From a virus, in the IMG/VR virus record IMGVR_UViG_3300042992_000235, positions 1-23,860 of that record: 23,860 nucleotides of DNA. The stretch is one strand, 5' to 3'. The notes beneath the pieces are model-generated. The model was not told the DNA's origin, did no database searches, and saw only the letters and a program-made list of their open reading frames with translations. Each line of letters begins with the position of its first letter. Within the stretch, counting starts at the first letter, position 1. A program made the translations under genes and the position numbers. Below, in pieces: positions 20,886-23,860 of the stretch.

Positions 20886-21896
20886 ATGCCGAATACAGGC
20901 TTATCAGGTGGTAGTGCAGCAACTAACGGTGGTCTTGGTGGTGGCGCTTACGCTTCCGCTAACAACGTTGGTGCTTTCACTCCATCAAACGCCGCAGGTC
21001 TAGTTCAGAAGGCGTACGACCGTCTTGTTGAATTTGAACTGCGTGCAACCCCACTCATCCGCTCCGTAGCGGACAAGAAGCCAGCACGTCAGGCAATGCC
21101 TGGTTCAAGTGTTGCGCTACAAATCTACAACGACCTTGCTGTTGCTAAGACTGCTTTGTCGGAAGATGTAGACCCAACAGCAGTAGCACTTGCTACTCCA
21201 GACATCGTAACCGTAACTCTAAACGAATACGGTAACGCAACTGTAGTAACTCGCAAGTTGCAGTTGATGTCTCTTGCAGACGTTGACCCTGCTGTTGCAA
21301 ATATCCTTGCATTCAACATGGCTGATAGCATTGACGAACTTGCACAGGATGCCCTAATTGCTGGTACTAACGTACTATACGCAACTGGTGGTTCAACTGT
21401 AGCAACAACAACCTCAGGTATCACTTCAGATGACACAATCACTGCTGCAGATATCCGTAAGGCTGTTGCCAAGTTGCGTACCAACAAGGCTAACGGACGT
21501 AAGGGTTCAATGTACTGGTGTGGTATTCACCCAGAAGTATCCCATGACCTCCGTGCTCAGAGTGGTTCCGCTAACTGGCGTCTACCGCACGAGTACTCAG
21601 CACAGAGTAACATCTGGGCTGGCGAAATCGGAAACTTTGAAGGTGCTTACTTCATTGAGTCCCCTCGTCTACGTAAGGGTGCAGACGGTGCTTCAAGCAT
21701 TCCTGTATACCGTACGTTCCTTGCAGGACAGCAAGCACTTGCTGAGGCTGTAGCCGAAGAACCACACGTGGTTATCGGTCCAGTCGTTGACAAGTTGATG
21801 CGTCAGCGTCCAATCGGTTGGTACGGTGTTCTAGGACACGCTATCTACCGTCAGGAAGCATTGTTCCGCATTGAGTCTGCTTCAAGTATTGCTTAA
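20886..21896 (+). CDS. Major capsid protein
   Basis: This 336-residue protein follows the scaffold gene. It has a Gly/Ala/Ser-rich N-terminal arm (LSGGSAATNGGLGGGAYASA), a helix like an HK97-fold spine (VDPAVANILAFNMADSIDEL then AQDALI) and the C-terminal pattern RPIGWYGVLGHAIYRQEALF. That ending is like capsid proteins of the N4-gp56/HK97-like group. It would form the capsid shell. AAGGA lies upstream. Codon use looks more uniform than in the internal virion genes, as expected for a highly expressed gene. Confidence 0.9.
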   Translation: MPNTGLSGGSAATNGGLGGGAYASANNVGAFTPSNAAGLVQKAYDRLVEFELRATPLIRSVADKKPARQAMPGSSVALQIYNDLAVAKTALSEDVDPTAVALATPDIVTVTLNEYGNATVVTRKLQLMSLADVDPAVANILAFNMADSIDELAQDALIAGTNVLYATGGSTVATTTSGITSDDTITAADIRKAVAKLRTNKANGRKGSMYWCGIHPEVSHDLRAQSGSANWRLPHEYSAQSNIWAGEIGNFEGAYFIESPRLRKGADGASSIPVYRTFLAGQQALAEAVAEEPHVVIGPVVDKLMRQRPIGWYGVLGHAIYRQEALFRIESASSIA

Positions 21897-21912
21897 TTAG
21901 CGACACTAATCT

Positions 21913-21944
21913 CACTCCTAAGTCATATAACGGGCTTAGGGGTG
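21913..21944 (+). terminator. Hairpin after capsid gene (attenuating terminator?)
   Basis: CACTCCTAAG/CTTAGGGGTG forms ten pairs (one G-T) with a 12-base loop, followed by GGGTTATGTTT, a poor T-tract. A partial terminator after a capsid gene is common in phages and would reduce expression of the tail genes. Confidence 0.55.
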
Positions 21945-21976
21945 GGGTTATGTTTCTAAACTAGAAGGAAAACATA

Positions 21977-22228
21977 ATGGCTTATCTATTCGTACCACCT
22001 ACAGTGGACCAAGGTCCTGCTGGAGGACACTGGTTGTTCTGGAGATACACACTTAAGCGTGGTATTACTGTCTACAAAATTGACAACCAGTGGTACGAAG
22101 AGCAATACCCATCGCAAGATGATTTAGATATTGCAGATGTTTACTACCTAGGTGGACACGAATACACAGTAACCGAAGCCGAAAAGGATGACCTTGAGGC
22201 TGCTGGCTATGATGTGATTACGTTATGA
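21977..22228 (+). CDS. Small protein after capsid gene, 83 residues
   Basis: It is aromatic and acidic: FVPPTVDQGPAGGHWLFWRY, then TVYKIDNQWYEEQYPSQDDL and a C-terminal HEYTVTEAEKDDLEAAGY. The last part looks like a short strand-helix. I recall similar small proteins next to actinophage tail genes but no function. AAGGA precedes the start, and the stop overlaps the next start (ATGA). Confidence 0.75.
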   Translation: MAYLFVPPTVDQGPAGGHWLFWRYTLKRGITVYKIDNQWYEEQYPSQDDLDIADVYYLGGHEYTVTEAEKDDLEAAGYDVITL

Positions 22229-22455
22229 CACTGTTAGAATCTCTGTCCGTAGTTTCTCTAGCCCTAGGAATTATTGCCATGCTAGGTAAGTGGTTAATTG
22301 TTAATCCACTAAAAAGATTTATTAAAGACCAGACATATCCTATCCAGCCTTCGGCTAATGGTGGTCGCAGTCTTCCAGACATTGCCCGTACGGTGGACAG
22401 GATTGAAAAGCGTTTAGATGAGCACATTACATTACATCTTAAGGATGAACTATGA
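22225..22455 (+). CDS. Small membrane protein with C-terminal coiled coil, 76 residues
   Basis: One transmembrane helix at about residues 6-25 (LSVVSLALGIIAMLGKWLIV) is followed by a Pro/Gly linker and a short coiled coil (ARTVDRIEKRLDEHITLHLK). The layout resembles the mycobacteriophage DUF2746 proteins and some holin-like proteins; that is a memory-based guess. It overlaps both neighbours by four bases (ATGA). No endolysin is seen nearby, so a lysis role is not supported. Confidence 0.72.
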   Translation: MTLLESLSVVSLALGIIAMLGKWLIVNPLKRFIKDQTYPIQPSANGGRSLPDIARTVDRIEKRLDEHITLHLKDEL

Positions 22456-22780
22456 GTGGTAAGTACAATATCGTAGCCGAACAAGGTGCTACGTTTAATC
22501 TTAACTTCCGTGTTGAGACAGACGGTACTGCTTGGGATTTGTCTGACTACACATTTGCTATGCAGGTTCGCCGTTCTACATCCTCAAGCACAACCCTACT
22601 TAATATTACCTCAGCAACAATGACAGCCATAGGTCAAGTATCTGTAACTGTAGATGCAGCCACTATGTCTGATGTCCCTGCTGGTCGTTGGGTATACGAC
22701 ATTGAACTTACATCCTCTGGCGATGAGGTTACTCGTATCTTGGAGGGTCGCTTTATTGTAACAGCACAGGTGACACAATA

Positions 22781-22781
<1 letters not shown>
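22452..22781 (+). CDS. Beta-rich baseplate/fibre adaptor-like protein, 109 residues
   Basis: It begins [20 protein letters not shown] and continues as a set of short strands ([44 protein letters not shown]). This is the pattern of the small beta-sandwich found at the N-terminus of BppU-type baseplate proteins and in fibre-attachment proteins. It lies directly before the tail-fibre gene (TAATG), so it probably helps anchor the fibre. Confidence 0.75.

Positions 22782-23860
<1,079 letters not shown>

Noticed and set aside
22225-22455. Holin assignment for the small membrane protein
   Set aside because: There is no endolysin or second holin nearby, and one transmembrane segment plus a coiled coil is not specific.

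Overview
The window is part of a tailed double-stranded DNA bacteriophage genome. An actinobacterial host is likely. The best host clue is a phage WhiB-family regulator at 2027-2314, since WhiB proteins belong to Actinobacteria and their phages. The Cas4-like nuclease at 324-1186 and several small early proteins also look like actinophage families. Base composition is moderate (mid-40s % GC by eye), so a low-GC actinobacterium, for example a freshwater lineage, fits better than a high-GC soil host. This is inference.

Layout. Positions 1-6257 hold a leftward (minus-strand) early/accessory operon of about 25 small, tightly packed genes. Eleven of them encode proteins under 60 residues that are easy to miss. 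They include a truncated gene at the left edge, a Cas4/RecB-type PD-(D/E)XK nuclease split into two coupled ORFs, WhiB, several Cys-rich (zinc-binding-like) mini-proteins and three small membrane proteins. Positions 6258-7213 are a 956-bp non-coding control region. From left to right it holds four tandem leftward sigma70-type promoters, helically phased TAACG/TAACA motifs, four 15-bp iterons, four DnaA-box-like sites spaced exactly 11 bp apart, an AT-rich stretch, one rightward promoter, and a leader with four GC-rich hairpins plus a fifth weaker one. Positions 7214-23860 hold the rightward (plus-strand) virion operon: a Lys-rich basic protein, large terminase, portal, a proteasome beta/HslV-like Ntn hydrolase, two small proteins, a 1,905-residue probable internal virion protein, two further probable virion proteins, scaffold, major capsid protein, a small protein, a small membrane protein, a beta-rich adaptor-like protein, and a collagen-like tail fibre with a collar domain that runs off the right edge.

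How it fits together. Promoters with -35 TTGACA and a 17-bp spacer drive the left operon, with re-initiation at about 5526, 4481 and 1308. The virion operon has one weaker promoter whose -35 (TTGTAA) overlaps an inverted repeat, as expected for regulated late expression. No tape-measure or tube gene is seen, and a giant protein lies between portal and scaffold, so a short-tailed (podovirus-like) particle is the best guess. The most unusual points are the HslV-like peptidase in the slot where a capsid protease is expected, the chromosome/plasmid-like origin, and matching hairpin leaders on two divergent operons.
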